NCBI GenBank assembly: GCA_944326735.1 | Contig: CALVFC010000022.1 | Location: 1-15,102, forward strand | DNA: 15,102 nt | Direction of reading: 5' to 3' | From: an uncultured Limosilactobacillus sp. | Lineage (GTDB): Bacteria; Bacillota; Bacilli; Lactobacillales; Lactobacillaceae | The notes under the pieces: generated by a model | The model's input: only the letters and a program-made list of their open reading frames with translations | The model's database searches: none | Told to the model about the DNA's origin: nothing | Shown here: one piece after another, positions 1-6,596 of the stretch | How the letters are laid out: the number at the start of each line of letters is the position of its first letter | How positions within the stretch are numbered: position 1 is the stretch's first letter | Position numbers and translations under genes: made by a program

Positions 1-123
1 AAATTGGTTCCCATCGTGCAGCGATACATTGCCGATCACGATCACCGCTTGTTGGCTAACTATAGTGAACAAGAAATACGGTTGTTTCGCAAAATGTTAG
101 TAGAAATTAGTAAGGAGGATTAG
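1..123 (+). CDS. MarR-type regulator, C-terminal fragment
   Basis: Forty in-frame residues run from the left edge to a TAG stop. The fragment is charged and helical, with the segment LANYSEQEIRLFRKML followed by a short tail. This resembles the last dimerisation helix of MarR-family winged-helix repressors. The DNA-binding domain lies outside the window, so the family call rests on this helix and on the neighbour: MarR genes commonly sit just upstream of, and control, multidrug efflux genes. The Shine-Dalgarno of the MFS gene lies inside the last codons of this gene, so the two are almost certainly one transcript and may be translationally coupled. TetR or another small helical regulator cannot be excluded from 40 residues. 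Confidence 0.6.
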   Translation, partial: KLVPIVQRYIADHDHRLLANYSEQEIRLFRKMLVEISKED

Positions 124-124
124 T

Positions 125-1504
125 GTGACAGGTACAGAAAAAATTCCTAAAAAAGTAATTGCCGCGGTGATTGCTACCGGCTTGATGTCCTTTTGTGGGG
201 TCATTGTTGAAACCTCAATGAACGTTACTTTTCCGATTTTGATGCGTGAATACCACGTTAGCACAAATACCGTTCAGTGGATGACGTCCATCTACCTCCT
301 AATTGTGGCTATTATCGTTCCCATGTCAGCGGTCCTCAAAAACTCTTTTAAAACGAAGACCCTCTTCACTGTTGCTAACTTGCTCTTTATTGCCGGAATT
401 GTCATTGATGCATTAGCAGTTTCGTTCCCAATGCTGTTGCTCGGTCGGGCGATCCAAGGGGTAGGTACCGGGATTGCCCTCCCGTTGATGTTTAACATTA
501 TTGTGGAACAGGTTCCCCAAAATAAATTGGGCTTGATGATGGGGATCGGTAACCTGATTACCGGGATTGCTCCTGCCATTGGCCCAACCTTTGGGGGAAT
601 TATTGCCAGTCGTTTGAATTGGCGGTGGGTCTTCTACATCCTGATCCCGTTTTTGATTATTTCATTTATTCTTGGTCAATGGGGGATCTTACAGAAGTCA
701 GCGATCAAGCGGCAACGGATTGACCTATTGTCGATGATCTGTATCGTTGCTTTATTTGTCGGTCTCGTTAATGGATTTAGTAACCTGAGCAGCTCATCTT
801 TCTGGAGTTGGCAAGTTGCTGGCTCATTAGCGCTTGGCCTGGTGGGGATGATTGCATTAACGTGGCGGTCATTGTCAATTAAGCAACCGGTTTTGAAACT
901 ATCGTTATTCGGCAACCACGCTTTTAGTGGCCATGTCCTGGGCTTCTTCTTAACCCAGATTATGTCATTAGGGTTTGCCTTTTTACTGCCTAACTATATT
1001 CAACTAGTTAACGGTAACGATTCGATGATTGCCGGTTTACTGGTCTTGCCGGCCGGCTTTGCGGGGGCCATTTTTGCGCCGCTGGGCGGTCAGATACTGG
1101 ACCACTTTGGGGCGCGCCGGCCAATCCTGCTGGGGATGAGCCTGTGCCTGACCTCGTTAGTGATCTTCGCATTGATGAGCCGTCACATGAGTAACTTCTG
1201 GATTAGCTTCATTTACGTCTTCTACATGGCCGGTATGGGGATGTGCATGGGCAGCGTGATGACCAATGCTTTGAAGATGGTTGGTCAACAGGATAGTACC
1301 CAAGGCAACGCAATTTTGAATACTCTCCAGCAGTTTGCGGGCGCAATGGGAACTTCACTAACCGCGGCCATTGTGGCTGCTAGTCAAAAGCATTTGGTCG
1401 GGTCACTGGCCTTGACGACCGCTATCGGAACTCAGCACGCCTTTATCTTGTTGGTAGTCTTAGCCGCAATCACTTTGATTTCTTACTACCGGTACGTTCG
1501 CTAG
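125..1504 (+). CDS. MFS drug-efflux transporter, DHA2 (EmrB/QacA) type
   Basis: A 459-residue, very hydrophobic protein with a length and hydrophobic pattern that fit the 14-helix DHA2 proton-antiport subfamily (EmrB, LmrB, QacA). Visible landmarks are the first helix ending in ETSMNVTFPILM, the QWMTSIYLL segment starting helix 2, and the motif C-like region ITGIAPAIGPTFGG in helix 5, followed by LNWRWVFYI at helix 6. It would export drugs or amphipathic compounds across the cytoplasmic membrane using the proton gradient; the substrate cannot be read from sequence. It starts with GTG, preceded by AAGGAGG at 112-118 (six-base gap), which overlaps the end of the upstream MarR-like gene. Expression is probably set by that regulator. 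I see no clear terminator between its stop and the tRNA promoter. Confidence 0.88.
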   Translation: MTGTEKIPKKVIAAVIATGLMSFCGVIVETSMNVTFPILMREYHVSTNTVQWMTSIYLLIVAIIVPMSAVLKNSFKTKTLFTVANLLFIAGIVIDALAVSFPMLLLGRAIQGVGTGIALPLMFNIIVEQVPQNKLGLMMGIGNLITGIAPAIGPTFGGIIASRLNWRWVFYILIPFLIISFILGQWGILQKSAIKRQRIDLLSMICIVALFVGLVNGFSNLSSSSFWSWQVAGSLALGLVGMIALTWRSLSIKQPVLKLSLFGNHAFSGHVLGFFLTQIMSLGFAFLLPNYIQLVNGNDSMIAGLLVLPAGFAGAIFAPLGGQILDHFGARRPILLGMSLCLTSLVIFALMSRHMSNFWISFIYVFYMAGMGMCMGSVMTNALKMVGQQDSTQGNAILNTLQQFAGAMGTSLTAAIVAASQKHLVGSLALTTAIGTQHAFILLVVLAAITLISYYRYVR

Positions 1505-1506
1505 GC

Positions 1507-1536
1507 TTGCGCTGTCCTGGTCAGATTCGTTATACT
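1507..1536 (+). promoter_or_regulatory. Promoter of the tRNA-Thr gene
   Basis: TTGCGC (1507-1512), an 18-base spacer and TATACT (1531-1536). Initiation about seven bases downstream would fall at the first base of the tRNA, so the transcript may need little or no 5' trimming. The -35 is a weak match; the -10 is strong. Confidence 0.5.
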
Positions 1537-1542
1537 AATACC

Positions 1543-1615
1543 GCCGTCTTAGCTCAGATAGGTAGAGCACATCCATGGTAAGGGTGACACGGCGGTTCAA
1601 CTCCGCCAGACGGCT
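1543..1615 (+). tRNA. tRNA-Thr (anticodon GGU)
   Basis: A complete cloverleaf can be drawn. The acceptor stem pairs 1543-1549 with 1608-1614 (GCCGTCT/AGACGGC). The D stem is GCTC/GAGC (1552-1555, 1565-1568). The anticodon stem CATCC/GGGTG (1570-1574, 1582-1586) has one U-G pair. The T stem is GGCGG/CCGCC with loop TTCAACT (1596-1602). The seven-base anticodon loop places GGT at 1577-1579, reading ACC and ACU threonine codons. The variable region is four bases. The discriminator is U, and CCA is not encoded, so it must be added enzymatically. Base 32 is A where a pyrimidine is usual. The gene stands alone between the MFS gene and a rho-independent terminator. Confidence 0.92.
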
Positions 1616-1666
1616 TAAGATTGTGAACCAGCAAGTTTCTGACGAGAGCATTAAGTACATCAAATT

Positions 1667-1711
1667 AAAAAGATCTTCCGTTGCTACTGAATGAGCAGCG
1701 GAAGATCTTTT
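1667..1711. terminator. Bidirectional terminator, tRNA-Thr / DedA-type gene
   Basis: A stem of about 18 bp (1668-1685 with 1694-1711), with one G-U pair and an eight-base loop, is flanked by A-rich sequence on the left and T-rich sequence on the right. It can end the rightward tRNA transcript and the leftward membrane-protein transcript, whose stop lies just beyond it. Confidence 0.88.
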
Positions 1712-1715
1712 ACAT

Positions 1716-2384
1716 TTAATTTGGTAACTTTTCCTGAAGCTTCTTTAGTCCCCAGTAGAATAGGCAGAGAACGACAAACAGGCCGATGGCAATGGCAATC
1801 TTGGTAAAACTCATCGTGAAGAGGGCGTTACCACCGAGCGCATAGAGGAAGGCAATCGGTAATGTCCCTAGACTAACGGCCAGCAAGTATTTCTCCTTGG
1901 AAACCTGCAAGCCGGTTGCAGCACAGTTTACTAATAGGTTAGGGATGATCGGTACGATAAAGCCAATGGTCAGGCCTACTGCCGGGAATTGCTGGCGGGT
2001 GAGGTAATCAAAGGCCTGCTTATGACGAATCTTATCAGAGATCCCACTGCGGTTGATCATCACGGCCACAAAACCATTGCCAATGATGTTACCGCACCAA
2101 TTAATTAGGAAACCAATGAATGGACCGAAGCAGATCCCAGCAAAGACGCAGACCACTGAGTTAGGCGCGAAGGGGATACTACACAGGATTGCAATGGTGG
2201 CTACTAACAGGAAGGTGTCACCAAGACTATGGCGATGGACGAGGGTGATTAGCTCACGCTGGTGGATGGCACTAGGGTGGGTGAGGAGGACCAACTCCGG
2301 CCAGTAAACTTTTGCCAGAATGACTGCCAGGACCACCACAATGGCTAGCTTGATGATTGTTCGTTGGCCCTTCGACAATTGCAT
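1716..2384 (-). CDS. DedA/TVP38 (VTT-domain) membrane protein
   Basis: A 222-residue polytopic protein of the TVP38/TMEM64 branch of the DedA superfamily. The VTT domain spans roughly residues 55-175 and contains the re-entrant-loop signatures PFAPNSVVCVFAG, then GFLINWCGNIIGN and the later PIIPNLLVNCAATGL. Hydrophobic helices lie near residues 9-25, 58-74, 80-110, 135-152, 168-185 and 193-212. DedA-type proteins are linked to lipid-carrier or phospholipid flipping and envelope homeostasis; which lipid this one handles is unknown. The start chosen is ATG at 2384, because GAGGAGG sits eight bases upstream of it. A longer frame from 2414 would bury that ribosome-binding site inside the coding region. 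The gene is single, convergent with the tRNA and divergent from the met operon. Confidence 0.88.
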   Translation of the reverse strand: MQLSKGQRTIIKLAIVVVLAVILAKVYWPELVLLTHPSAIHQRELITLVHRHSLGDTFLLVATIAILCSIPFAPNSVVCVFAGICFGPFIGFLINWCGNIIGNGFVAVMINRSGISDKIRHKQAFDYLTRQQFPAVGLTIGFIVPIIPNLLVNCAATGLQVSKEKYLLAVSLGTLPIAFLYALGGNALFTMSFTKIAIAIGLFVVLCLFYWGLKKLQEKLPN

Positions 2385-2392
2385 GGCACACC

Positions 2393-2399
2393 CCTCCTC
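2393..2399 (-). promoter_or_regulatory. Ribosome-binding site deciding the DedA-type start
   Basis: GAGGAGG on the minus strand, eight bases before ATG 2384. It argues against the 10-residue longer frame that begins at 2414. Confidence 0.8.
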
Positions 2400-2423
2400 A
2401 CTTATTAGTAACAACAGTTATGA

Positions 2424-2440
2424 ATTATAGCCTTATTATA
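2424..2440 (-). promoter_or_regulatory. Candidate -10 elements for the DedA-type gene
   Basis: Two perfect TATAAT hexamers on the minus strand, at 2435-2440 and 2424-2429. Neither has a good -35 at the usual spacing, so which one is used, if either, is uncertain. Between here and the met promoter at 2541 I see no further recognisable element. Confidence 0.35.
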
Positions 2441-2540
2441 ATCGCAATCTGTTAAAAATGGTTCGAAAAGCACACTGAAGCTAATTTGATGACCATTTTG
2501 CCAACTTACTTATTTTTCGTCATTAATTTCGGATAACCGG

Positions 2541-2569
2541 TTGACATCAGTAAACGGACTTTATATACT
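2541..2569 (+). promoter_or_regulatory. Promoter of the met T-box operon
   Basis: TTGACA (2541-2546), a 17-base spacer and TATACT (2564-2569): a near-consensus vegetative promoter. Transcription would start near 2576, leaving a leader of about 310 bases before the first start codon, which holds the T-box element. Confidence 0.85.
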
Positions 2570-2599
2570 AATCACAATCTAAGAATTCTAATTTGATTT

Positions 2600-2870
2600 T
2601 AATTTGCATTGATGAGAAGAGTAGGAATAACTAGTTTCTGACAGTGACTGCTGATGGTGAAAAGGCAGGTAACCGGTTATTTTGAAGATGAGCTCGGAGC
2701 GATGATGAGTGGTCACCACTGGTTGGCTATGATTCCGGAAGGATCCGTTATCATCCCTGGTATTTAAGAAAGTGTTCTTAAGTACTGTTGAGGCTGATCT
2801 TTCAGCGAAAATGGGTGGTACCACGTTTTGAACGTCCCTAGGTAGTTTATCTACCTGGGGGCTTTTTATT
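2600..2870 (+). promoter_or_regulatory. T-box riboswitch, methionine specifier
   Basis: The leader has T-box landmarks in the right order. AGTA (2620-2623) and GAA (2684-2686) flank a specifier loop. A distal hairpin carries a GGTGAAA-type loop (from about 2656). The specifier reads ATG (2688-2690) followed by A and then GGAGC. The conserved T-box GGGTGGTACCACG, with its UGGU that pairs with the tRNA acceptor end, lies at 2813-2825. A terminator follows directly. In this class, uncharged tRNA matching the specifier stabilises the antiterminator. ATG means methionine, consistent with the two sulfur amino acid enzymes downstream. The alternative register GAT (Asp) fits neither the spacing to GGAGC nor the genes. 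The 5' boundary of stem I is approximate. Confidence 0.9.
2833..2870 (+). terminator. T-box-controlled terminator
   Basis: GTCCCTAGGTAG (2834-2845) pairs with CTACCTGGGGGC (2851-2862) through 12 bp including two U-G pairs. A five-base loop separates the arms and TTTTTATTTT follows. It overlaps the region the T-box sequence needs for the antiterminator, so termination is the default when tRNA-Met is charged. Confidence 0.88.
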
Positions 2871-2873
2871 TTG

Positions 2874-2880
2874 AAGGGAG
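2874..2880 (+). promoter_or_regulatory. Ribosome-binding site deciding the metC-like start
   Basis: AAGGGAG lies eight bases before ATG 2889, two bases before ATG 2883, and overlaps the frame from TTG 2871. Spacing favours 2889. Confidence 0.75.
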
Positions 2881-2888
2881 CAATGAGA

Positions 2889-4037
2889 ATGACAAATTTT
2901 AATACACGATTAGTACACCAACCAGAACAACATGACAACCAGACTGGTGCAGTGACGGTGCCAATCTATAAAGCGACCACCTTTGAATACCCAGCAGTCG
3001 GCGCGCCAGTCAAAGACGATTATTCACGGTCAGGCAACCCCACCCGCCGAGCACTAGAAATGCAGTTAGCGGACCTTGAAGAAGGCTACCAAGGATTCTG
3101 CTTTTCATCAGGGATGGCGGCCATCCACGCAGCGCTAGCAATCTTTAAGCAGGGTGACCACATTATTGTCGGTGACCAAATTTACGGTGGGACTTTCCGC
3201 CTGCTCCATCAATTCTTTGCACGGTGGGGATTGTCCATTACTGCCGTTGACACCCGTGATACCGCCGCCATTGCCAAAGCCATTCGCCCAAACACGAAGG
3301 CCATTTACTTTGAACCAGTTACCAATCCACTACTCCAGGTGACCTCAATTAAAGAAGTGGCCACGTTAGCCCACCAGCACAATTTACTGACGATCGTTGA
3401 TAACACTTTTTTGAGTCCCTACCTATTACGCCCACTATCCTTGGGAGCTGACATTGTCATCCACTCCGCAACCAAGTACTTGTCCGGACACTCAGATGTC
3501 TCTGCTGGTGCAGTGATTGTGGCGAATAAGGAGTTGGCCGAGCAGGTGTACTTCATTCAGAACGCCCTGGGTGCCGTCCTATCACCAGAAGATAGCAATG
3601 AGCTCGCCCGGGGAGTGAAGACGTTAAGTCTCCGTCTCGATCGCCAAATTGCTAACGTAAAAGCCATTATTGGCTACCTGCAAGGATTGCCGGAAGTGGC
3701 GACGATTTACTACCCTGGCGTTCCAGGATTGACGGGCTATGATGAACTGCGCCAGGAAGCTACAGGCGCTGGCGGTGTGTTCTCATTTGAACTCACCGAC
3801 CAGGTTGACCCGGTCGCCTTTGTTAACCACCTCAAACTATTTAAGCTTGCGGTGAGCCTGGGGGCAGTGGAAAGCTTGGTTGAGTTGCCTAGCAAGATGA
3901 GCCACGCAGAATTGACGCCAGAGGAACAATTGGCTGCGGGTATTAAACCGGGGTTGATCCGGATGGCTGTGGGGATTGAAGACAGTCATGATCAGATCGC
4001 TGATATTGAACAAGCATTAAATCAAGCACGAAGGTAA
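2889..4037 (+). CDS. metC: Cystathionine lyase-type PLP enzyme (MetC-like)
   Basis: A 382-residue member of the Cys/Met-metabolism PLP family (fold type I). Visible features: YSR (Tyr45, Arg47) and NPTR (50-53), which contact the phosphate of PLP in the partner subunit; Tyr99 in IYGG, which stacks on the cofactor; Asp171 in VDNTF, which holds the pyridine nitrogen; and Lys196 in SATKYLSGH, the Schiff-base lysine. The C-terminal SLGAVESLVELPSKMSHA segment aligns with the substrate-carboxylate region of cystathionine beta- and gamma-lyases. The likely reaction is cleavage of cystathionine to homocysteine, with possible desulfhydrase activity. Beta- versus gamma-lyase specificity cannot be decided here. 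It is the first gene behind the Met T-box, followed after 13 bases by the metI-like gene, so the pair would convert acylated homoserine to homocysteine. Confidence 0.8.
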   Translation: MTNFNTRLVHQPEQHDNQTGAVTVPIYKATTFEYPAVGAPVKDDYSRSGNPTRRALEMQLADLEEGYQGFCFSSGMAAIHAALAIFKQGDHIIVGDQIYGGTFRLLHQFFARWGLSITAVDTRDTAAIAKAIRPNTKAIYFEPVTNPLLQVTSIKEVATLAHQHNLLTIVDNTFLSPYLLRPLSLGADIVIHSATKYLSGHSDVSAGAVIVANKELAEQVYFIQNALGAVLSPEDSNELARGVKTLSLRLDRQIANVKAIIGYLQGLPEVATIYYPGVPGLTGYDELRQEATGAGGVFSFELTDQVDPVAFVNHLKLFKLAVSLGAVESLVELPSKMSHAELTPEEQLAAGIKPGLIRMAVGIEDSHDQIADIEQALNQARR

Positions 4038-4050
4038 GGAGGATATACAT

Positions 4051-5169
4051 ATGTGTAAAAAATCAATTGAAACTATTACTGCGCAAGCCGGCAATCACTT
4101 GGATGGGAAACAGGCCGTCGCTTTACCGCTCTACTTTTCGTCGAACTACCGCCACAAGTCATTAGCAGAGGCCAAGGCGTTTGACCCTCATAAGGGCTAC
4201 ACCTATTCACGAATTTCCACCCCGAACCGTCGGGCATTAGAACAGACAATGGCCAAGCTAGAAGGCGGAACGGCTGGATTTGCGGTCAGTTCTGGGATGG
4301 CCGCCATTCAATTAGCACTGAGTATTCTTAAGCCTGGTGACCAATTGATTTCACTCGACGACCTTTACGGCGGTGACTTTCGTTACTTCCGATACCTGCA
4401 TGAACACGCTAATATCAACTTTGCCCAGTGGAATGGAAAGAGCATTGATGACCTGGTAAAGTTGATTACCCCTCGAACACGGATCGTGTGGCTTGAAACT
4501 CCATCTAACCCCATGATGAAGAAAATCAACATTCGGGCAGTTGCCAAGGCCATTCACCAACAGGACCCTAATATTCTGTTGGCAGTGGATAATACCTTCT
4601 ATACGCCAGTTTATCAACGGCCATTGACGGAAGGGGCGGACATTGTGGTCCACTCTGCAACCAAGTATTTGTCGGGACACAATGATTTGTTGGGTGGCAT
4701 CCTTGTTTGTAAGGATAAGGATCTTGCCGAACAGTTTTACGAATACTACATTACCACCGGTGACACGTTGGATTCATTTGACTCATGGTTGCTACTGCGA
4801 AGCCTGAAAACCTTAACGGTCCGGGTCAAGCAGCATACGGCCAACGCCCAACAGCTTGTTAAGTTTCTGGAACAGGATCCCCATATTGATAAGGTCCTTT
4901 ATCCTGGCAAGGGTGGGATTATCAGCTTTTATGTGAAAGATGAAGACGACGTTGCCAAGATTTTGGATAATGTCAAAATTATTACTTTTGCGGAAAGCCT
5001 TGGCGGGATCGAGAGCCTCATCACCATTCCGTTCTACCAGACCCACGCCGATGTTGACCTATCTCAACGGCAGCGTCTCGGTATCACTACGAAATTGCTC
5101 CGCCTATCCGTTGGTCTGGAGAATGCGGCCGACTTGATTGCCGACTTGCAACAGGCCTTAAATCACTAA
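4051..5169 (+). CDS. metI: Cystathionine gamma-synthase / O-acetylhomoserine thiolyase (MetI-like)
   Basis: A 372-residue paralogue of the preceding enzyme and close in length to Bacillus subtilis MetI (373). It shares MetI-specific stretches: KYLSGHNDLLGG, DSWLLLRSLKTL, LYPGKGGIISF and FAESLGGIESLIT. Lys205 is the PLP lysine, Asp180 the pyridine-binding Asp, Tyr106 the stacking Tyr, and Tyr52/Arg54 contact the phosphate. The usual NPTR motif reads TPNR here (57-60). By family, it joins O-acetylhomoserine with cysteine to make cystathionine, or with sulfide to make homocysteine. The start ATG follows AAGGAGG at 4037-4043, which overlaps the upstream stop. It is the last gene of the T-box operon and is followed by a terminator. 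Confidence 0.82.
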   Translation: MCKKSIETITAQAGNHLDGKQAVALPLYFSSNYRHKSLAEAKAFDPHKGYTYSRISTPNRRALEQTMAKLEGGTAGFAVSSGMAAIQLALSILKPGDQLISLDDLYGGDFRYFRYLHEHANINFAQWNGKSIDDLVKLITPRTRIVWLETPSNPMMKKINIRAVAKAIHQQDPNILLAVDNTFYTPVYQRPLTEGADIVVHSATKYLSGHNDLLGGILVCKDKDLAEQFYEYYITTGDTLDSFDSWLLLRSLKTLTVRVKQHTANAQQLVKFLEQDPHIDKVLYPGKGGIISFYVKDEDDVAKILDNVKIITFAESLGGIESLITIPFYQTHADVDLSQRQRLGITTKLLRLSVGLENAADLIADLQQALNH

Positions 5170-5176
5170 TTCATAC

Positions 5177-5211
5177 CCCCTAGTTGGTGAACAACTGACT
5201 AGGGGATTTTT
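5177..5211 (+). terminator. Terminator of the metC-metI operon
   Basis: CCCCTAGT (5177-5184) pairs with ACTAGGGG (5198-5205), followed by ATTTTT. An internal AGTTG/CAACT pairing is an alternative inner stem. Confidence 0.85.
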
Positions 5212-5239
5212 ACGGTTTCCTTAATCCTGCCTATTTTGA

Positions 5240-5267
5240 TTGTGACCCTCCGGCAAACTGATATAAT
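5240..5267 (+). promoter_or_regulatory. Promoter of the relP-type operon
   Basis: TTGTGA (5240-5245), a 16-base spacer and a perfect TATAAT (5262-5267). Initiation near 5274 would give a leader of only about 15 bases before ATG 5289. An inverted repeat GGCAA (5252-5256) / TTGCC (5269-5273) brackets the -10 and may be an operator. Confidence 0.7.
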
Positions 5268-5273
5268 ATTGCC

Positions 5274-5279
5274 AAAGGA
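5274..5279 (+). promoter_or_regulatory. Ribosome-binding site deciding the relP start
   Basis: AAAGGA lies nine bases before ATG 5289. It directly abuts the alternative ATG at 5280, which is too close for use. Confidence 0.65.
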
Positions 5280-5288
5280 ATGATTGAA

Positions 5289-5900
5289 ATGGATATATAT
5301 GGAGAGTTTGCGCCAACCTTAACGGCTATTTTGAATGAATTGGAACAACGCCTCCAGAAATTGAATCAAATGCAGGCTGACCACCACCAGCCCAAGTTAT
5401 ATGAACACTTGATTGGACGGGTAAAGACGCCCGACAGTATGGCGGAAAAATGCCAGCGTAAGGATTACCCGGTGACGACAGAATCGGCACTACAGCGCTG
5501 TCATGATGCGATTGGCCTGCGCCTCGTTTGTAACTTTATTGATGATATTCCCCGGTGCCTGCATCAACTGCATGCGGCGGATTGGTGCCAGATCGTTAAA
5601 GAAAAGGACTACATTAACAATGCCAAACCCAACGGCTACCGCAGCTACCACGTCATTGCCAAGGTGACAATGCCATACAAGGATTATGAGGGCCGGGAAC
5701 CAGGGCAGTTCTATGTTGAATTTCAATTACGGACGATCGCGATGGACTCGTGGGCCAGTTTGGAACATGAGATGAAGTATAAGCATAATATTAAGAATCC
5801 AGAACGGATCAGCAAAGAATTGAAACGGTGTGCTGACCAGCTAGCTTCTTGTGACGTCCAGATGCAGACCATCCGGCACTTGATCAACGAACAAGATTAG
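5289..5900 (+). CDS. relP: Small alarmone synthetase, RelP-like
   Basis: A 203-residue single-domain RelA/SpoT synthetase with no hydrolase, TGS or ACT domain, the size of B. subtilis YwaC/YjbM. It would transfer pyrophosphate from ATP to GDP or GTP to make (p)ppGpp in the cytoplasm. Motifs: GRVK (43-46), HDAIGLR with the metal-binding Asp73, KPNGYRSYH (114-121), and VEFQLRTIAMDSWASLEHE (143-161) with the catalytic Glu144 and the Arg that follows. KPNGYRS and IAMDxWASLEH look more like RelP/YwaC than RelQ/YjbM, and linkage to a two-component system matches relPRS of Streptococcus mutans. No catalytic residue appears to be lost. The start at ATG 5289 is chosen over ATG 5280 because of SD spacing. 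The regulator gene follows after 11 bases. Confidence 0.85.
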   Translation: MDIYGEFAPTLTAILNELEQRLQKLNQMQADHHQPKLYEHLIGRVKTPDSMAEKCQRKDYPVTTESALQRCHDAIGLRLVCNFIDDIPRCLHQLHAADWCQIVKEKDYINNAKPNGYRSYHVIAKVTMPYKDYEGREPGQFYVEFQLRTIAMDSWASLEHEMKYKHNIKNPERISKELKRCADQLASCDVQMQTIRHLINEQD

Positions 5901-5911
5901 GGGGCACTATC

Positions 5912-6583
5912 ATGCATATCTTACTTGCTGAAGACGAACATCAACTTTCACACGTGGTGGTCATGGCGTTGACTAGTCAGGGTTATTCCGTAGATCCTGT
6001 ATATAACGGTCAAGAAGCGGTTGACTATGCTAAGCAGCACGCTTATGACCTGATGATTCTCGATATCATGATGCCAGTGAAAACTGGCTTAGAAGCGTTG
6101 CGTGAAATTCGCGCTACCGGAGACCGGACCTATGTCATGATGCTGACGGCAATGGCCGAAGTCGATGACAAGGTGAACGGCCTGGATGCGGGGGCCGATG
6201 ATTATCTGACCAAGCCCTTCTCATTGAAAGAATTACTAGCGCGCGTGCGGTCATTAGACCGGCGCAATGGTAGCCTTGACCGTTATGTGCTCACTTTTGC
6301 CGACTTGACGCTTGATGATAATGAGCAAACCCTTTCTGCACATAATTCAATTAGCCTGACGAATAAGGAAACCCGCCTTCTCCAATACATGATTCTCAAT
6401 GCTAATAAACAACTGACGGTTGCTGACCTGCTGAACCACACGTGGGATGACGATGATGAATCAGCGGACGAAGAGGACGTCTGGTTTACCATTTCCTATT
6501 TACGGCAAAAAATGAAGTCAGTTAATGCCCATGCGGTAATCGAGGGCGAAAAGGGCGGTCCCTTCATTTTGACGAACCAATAA
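5912..6583 (+). CDS. OmpR-family response regulator (RelR-like)
   Basis: A 223-residue two-domain regulator. The receiver (about 1-115) carries the acidic pair Glu7/Asp8, phosphoacceptor Asp51 in LDIMMP, Thr79 and Lys101 in DYLTKPF, so it should be phosphorylatable. The winged-helix output domain (about 125-220) has the recognition-helix segment VWFTISYLRQKM and a C-terminal GGPFIL hairpin. The loop before the recognition helix is strikingly acidic (residues 179-189, nine Asp/Glu of eleven); in OmpR-type proteins this region contacts RNA polymerase. It sits between the alarmone synthetase and the kinase, with a weak AGGGGG ribosome-binding site overlapping the relP stop codon. That suggests coupled translation. 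Its targets are unknown, though its own operon is a reasonable candidate. Confidence 0.9.
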   Translation: MHILLAEDEHQLSHVVVMALTSQGYSVDPVYNGQEAVDYAKQHAYDLMILDIMMPVKTGLEALREIRATGDRTYVMMLTAMAEVDDKVNGLDAGADDYLTKPFSLKELLARVRSLDRRNGSLDRYVLTFADLTLDDNEQTLSAHNSISLTNKETRLLQYMILNANKQLTVADLLNHTWDDDDESADEEDVWFTISYLRQKMKSVNAHAVIEGEKGGPFILTNQ

Positions 6584-6596
6584 GGAGGGACGGTCA

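Noticed and set aside
2600..2870. SAM (S-box) riboswitch in front of the met genes.
   Set aside because: The leader carries the T-box sequence and a specifier codon. The S-box kink-turn and core signatures were not seen.
2588..2938. Open frame of 116 codons on the minus strand across the T-box leader.
   Set aside because: It overlaps a well-supported RNA element and the start of the metC-like gene, has no ribosome-binding site, and its translation looks like no known protein.
4037..4053. The metI-like ribosome-binding region resembles the leader of common T7 expression vectors (AAGGAG…ATATACATATG).
   Set aside because: It has an extra G and sits in a natural operon junction overlapping the upstream stop codon. 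No vector sequence flanks it. A strong native Shine-Dalgarno explains it.
2889..5169. The two neighbouring PLP genes as a recent tandem duplication.
   Set aside because: They share only family motifs and differ throughout (382 versus 372 residues, with MetC-like and MetI-like signatures), so the split is ancient.
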